Positions 6,167-7,616 of a DNA stretch of 7,616 bases are shown here, piece by piece. Numbering within the stretch: position 1 is the first letter of the stretch; every line of letters begins with the position of its first letter. Location of the stretch: NCBI GenBank assembly GCA_937885475.1, contig CAKZZR010000105.1, positions 1 through 7,616 of the forward strand, given 5' to 3'. The notes beneath the pieces were generated by a model. That model had not been told where the DNA came from and did no database searches. It saw only the letters and a program-made list of their open reading frames with translations. The position numbers were made by a program, and so were the translations under genes. The DNA is from an uncultured Treponema sp. Lineage in GTDB: Bacteria; Spirochaetota; Spirochaetia; Treponematales; Treponemataceae.

Positions 6167-7411
6167 ATGAATGTATGCATTAAACCGTATAACGAGCAGT
6201 ATTTTTCGGTTAACTTTCCAACAAAATTTAATGAAAAAGTTTTGAATGCAGTCCGTGCAGTGCCAAACAGAAAATGGAACAACGAGCAAAAGCTATGGTT
6301 AATTCCGAATAATCAAGTTTCAAAAAATACACTGCTTGAAAACCTGTATAAAACAGGAGAATTCAATTTTTATAATGCGGAAAGTACAAGAAACCAAAAT
6401 AACCAGAAAAGCAATTTTGTAAACCTTCCAAAAGAAAATCCAGAGCTTCAAAAATTAAAAGATGCACTTCTAGTCCGGCATTACAGCCCGCGCACAATCG
6501 GAAGTTACGAAAAATGGGTAAAATCATATCTGAGCATATACGGCGAGTCATTATCACAAAATGCACAAAAACAGATAAACGAATTTCTGACGAATCTTGC
6601 AATAAAAAATCATGTAAGTGCCCCGACTCAAAACCAGGCATTGGCTGCCCTGCTCTTCTATTTTAGAAATGTCAAACATGAGGATGCAGAAAATCTTTCG
6701 GAAGTAATACACGCAAAACACAAAAAGCGAGTTCCCGTCGTCCTCACAAAAGAAGAAATCAAAGCCATTATAAGCAGACTTGACGGAAGCAAACGACTTG
6801 CAGCAGAACTTCTTTACGGAACCGGAATGAGATTAAATGAAGTTCTTGCATTGCGGATTCTTGATTTGGATTTTGACAGAAACGAAATCACAGTCCGCTA
6901 CGGGAAAGGCGGAAAAGACCGCCGTGTAATGCTTCCAAAAAGTTTAATACCAAAACTTAAAGCGCACATCGCAGAAGTAAAAGCAATCCATGAAAAAGAC
7001 CTTGCGGACGGCTGGGGAAAAGTCCAGTTACGGGACGGCATGACAAAACGGTCATCAGAAACTGCAAAAGAATTCCGCTGGCAGTGGCTTTTTCCACAAA
7101 AGAACCGATGGATAAATGAAAAAACAGGAGAACAAGGCCGCCACCATATCGATGAAAGCATTTTACAAAAAGCCGTAAAAAAGGCAGTCCGCGATGCAGG
7201 AATCGTGAAAAATGCAAGCTGCCACACTTTCCGCCACTCGTTTGCAACGCATCTTTTGGAAAACGGCTACGATTTGCGAACTGTACAGGAGCTTTTAGGT
7301 CACAGCGACGTACGAACGACGATGATTTACACTCACGTACTGAACAGAGGTGCAAAAGAAGTTCAAAGTCCTCTCGACGGAATCTTAGACGGCGATTCCG
7401 CTGAATTTTAG
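6167..7411 (+). CDS. intI: Integron integrase (IntI-type tyrosine recombinase) with N-terminal extension
   Basis: The 414-residue tyrosine recombinase captures and excises gene cassettes by recombining attI with attC. The core-binding SAM-like domain lies at about 92-172 (HYSPRTIGSYEKWVKSY). The catalytic domain holds Arg222 (GTGMRLNE), the GKGGKDR hairpin lysine, His353 and Arg356 (CHTFRHSFATHLLENG), His379 (LLGHSD) and nucleophile Tyr388 (TTMIYTHVLNRG). The integron-specific insertion is present at about 273-330 (IHEKDLADGWGKV, AKEFRWQWLFP, then RHHIDESILQKAVKKA). This separates it from XerC/D. IntI1 has 337 residues; the extra roughly 80 here are N-terminal and include KFNEKVLNAVRAVPNRKWN followed by KLWLIP, similar to HARP-like modules. 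That part is AT-rich, about 32% GC over 6181-6420 by hand count, against mid-40s in the core. Start ATG6167 has GGAG at 6157-6160. All catalytic residues are intact, so it is probably active. The attI lies 3' of the gene, the orientation known from Treponema. Confidence 0.96.
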   Translation: MNVCIKPYNEQYFSVNFPTKFNEKVLNAVRAVPNRKWNNEQKLWLIPNNQVSKNTLLENLYKTGEFNFYNAESTRNQNNQKSNFVNLPKENPELQKLKDALLVRHYSPRTIGSYEKWVKSYLSIYGESLSQNAQKQINEFLTNLAIKNHVSAPTQNQALAALLFYFRNVKHEDAENLSEVIHAKHKKRVPVVLTKEEIKAIISRLDGSKRLAAELLYGTGMRLNEVLALRILDLDFDRNEITVRYGKGGKDRRVMLPKSLIPKLKAHIAEVKAIHEKDLADGWGKVQLRDGMTKRSSETAKEFRWQWLFPQKNRWINEKTGEQGRHHIDESILQKAVKKAVRDAGIVKNASCHTFRHSFATHLLENGYDLRTVQELLGHSDVRTTMIYTHVLNRGAKEVQSPLDGILDGDSAEF

Positions 7412-7471
7412 GCGGAAACCATATAAAATGATGAAAATTTTCTTATTTTGTGATATGATTGGGAGTTAGAT
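7412..7471 (+). other. Candidate attI recombination site, core GTTAGAT at 7465-7471
   Basis: GTTAGAT matches the integron core GTTRRRY exactly and lies 54 bases after the intI stop codon. Cleavage would fall after the G at 7465. No exact core on either strand occurs in the 5' flank of intI (6094-6166), so the site appears to lie at the 3' end of the integrase. Site boundaries and the accessory integrase-binding sites are not resolved. Seven-base matches can arise by chance, so the position next to intI carries most of the weight. Confidence 0.6.
7431..7459 (+). promoter_or_regulatory. Candidate cassette promoter (Pc) inside attI
   Basis: ATGAAA (7431-7436) and TATGAT (7454-7459) are 17 bases apart, and the -10 carries a TGA extension (TGATATGAT). 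Predicted transcription starts near 7466, at the recombination core, and runs into the cassette side. A ten-base palindrome GAAAATTTTC (7433-7442) overlaps the -35 and could be an operator or chance AT-rich sequence. Confidence 0.45.
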
Positions 7472-7487
7472 GTATGTTGTAATTATT

Positions 7488-7513
7488 CTTATACGGCAGT
7501 TTTGCTGTATAAG
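7488..7513 (+). other. Ten-base-pair hairpin in the first cassette leader
   Basis: CTTATACGGC (7488-7497) pairs with GCTGTATAAG (7504-7513), with one G-T wobble and a six-base AGTTTT loop. No T run follows, so it is not a standard terminator. It lies 17 bases past the candidate attI core, in the predicted 5' leader of the first cassette. TACGGC from its left arm recurs at 7520 and 7529. Confidence 0.55.
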
Positions 7514-7540
7514 AGGATTTACGGCGGATACGGCGAAATT

Positions 7541-7585
7541 ATGTTATGTGGACGCCCGCATTGGGGCGCTTGTGGACTTTTATGA
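7541..7585 (+). CDS. Possible 14-codon leader ORF
   Basis: ATG7541 opens a 14-residue frame (MLCGRPHWGACGLL) whose stop TGA overlaps the next ATG (ATGA at 7582-7585). It contains two Cys and no clear ribosome binding site. A CGCCC/GGGCG hairpin (7553-7568) lies inside it, between two copies of TGTGGAC (7547, 7571). It may be a coupled leader peptide or chance. Confidence 0.2.
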   Translation: MLCGRPHWGACGLL

Positions 7586-7616
7586 AAAAAAACTTTTTTC
7601 TTTTATCCATGAGTTT
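7582..7616 (+). CDS. Start of a possible cassette gene with signal-peptide-like N-terminus (cut by window end)
   Basis: ATG7582 opens a frame that runs to the window edge and reads MKKNFFLLSMS: two lysines then hydrophobic residues, as at the start of an exported or lipoprotein precursor. Only 11 codons are visible, there is no strong ribosome binding site, and the A/T runs could mimic this pattern. If real, it is the first gene cassette product of the integron. Confidence 0.35.
   Translation, partial: MKKNFFLLSMS

Noticed and set aside
7488..7513. Terminator for intI
   Set aside because: The stem is good, but it is followed by AGGATTT rather than a T run, and it lies past the predicted recombination core.
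7543..7549. GTTATGT as a second integron core site, making 7465-7549 a tiny cassette or attC
   Set aside because: It deviates from GTTRRRY at the fifth base, and no RYYYAAC partner exists upstream within the interval, so an attC cannot be built.
1..7616. CRISPR array, tRNA or rRNA genes, insertion sequence with transposase
   Set aside because: No regularly spaced direct repeats, no cloverleaf or rRNA-like sequence, and no transposase-like frame was seen on either strand.

Overview
The window most likely comes from a host-associated, anaerobic spirochaete of the genus Treponema. Four observations point there, none decisive alone. An NfnAB-type NAD(P)H:ferredoxin enzyme indicates an anaerobe. 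An integron integrase has its 3' end facing the candidate attI site, the orientation reported for the Treponema denticola chromosomal integron. A ten-G run sits inside a lipoprotein promoter, recalling the poly-G promoter switches of T. pallidum tpr genes. Small lipoproteins and mid-range base composition fit as well. No rRNA or tRNA is present to fix the species.

Layout from left to right. (1) 1-1961, plus strand: the 3' end of nfnA, a 227-base spacer that is very rich in inverted repeats, then complete nfnB. Together these encode the flavin- and Fe-S-containing enzyme that couples NADH, NADPH and ferredoxin. A hairpin at 2003-2035 ends transcription from both sides. (2) 2041-3636, minus strand: an NAD-dependent epimerase/dehydratase (extended SDR) with a 200-residue C-terminal extension that ends in a zinc ribbon. 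(3) 3637-3745: a divergent promoter region. The epimerase has an extended -10 almost touching its ATG. The opposite promoter drives a lipoprotein and has a G10 run in its spacer. (4) 3746-4711: a lipoprotein of unknown function, closed by a long two-armed terminator. (5) 4712-5027: no intact gene. It holds the terminator, a short relic of an EAL-domain gene and a promoter. (6) 5028-6093: an MmcQ/YjbR-family protein overlapping a small cupin. (7) 6167-7616: an integron integrase with an extra N-terminal domain, followed by a candidate attI with core GTTAGAT, an outward promoter and the beginning of the first cassette. No attC is visible before the window ends.

The most noteworthy items are the reverse-oriented integron platform and the poly-G promoter. 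The first would let cassettes be captured just downstream of a promoter that starts almost at the insertion point. The second would let one surface lipoprotein switch expression by slipped-strand mispairing. Both are adaptive-variation devices. Secondary items are the structured nfnA-nfnB spacer, two apparently leaderless promoters, the SDR-zinc ribbon fusion and the AT-rich N-terminal extension of the integrase.
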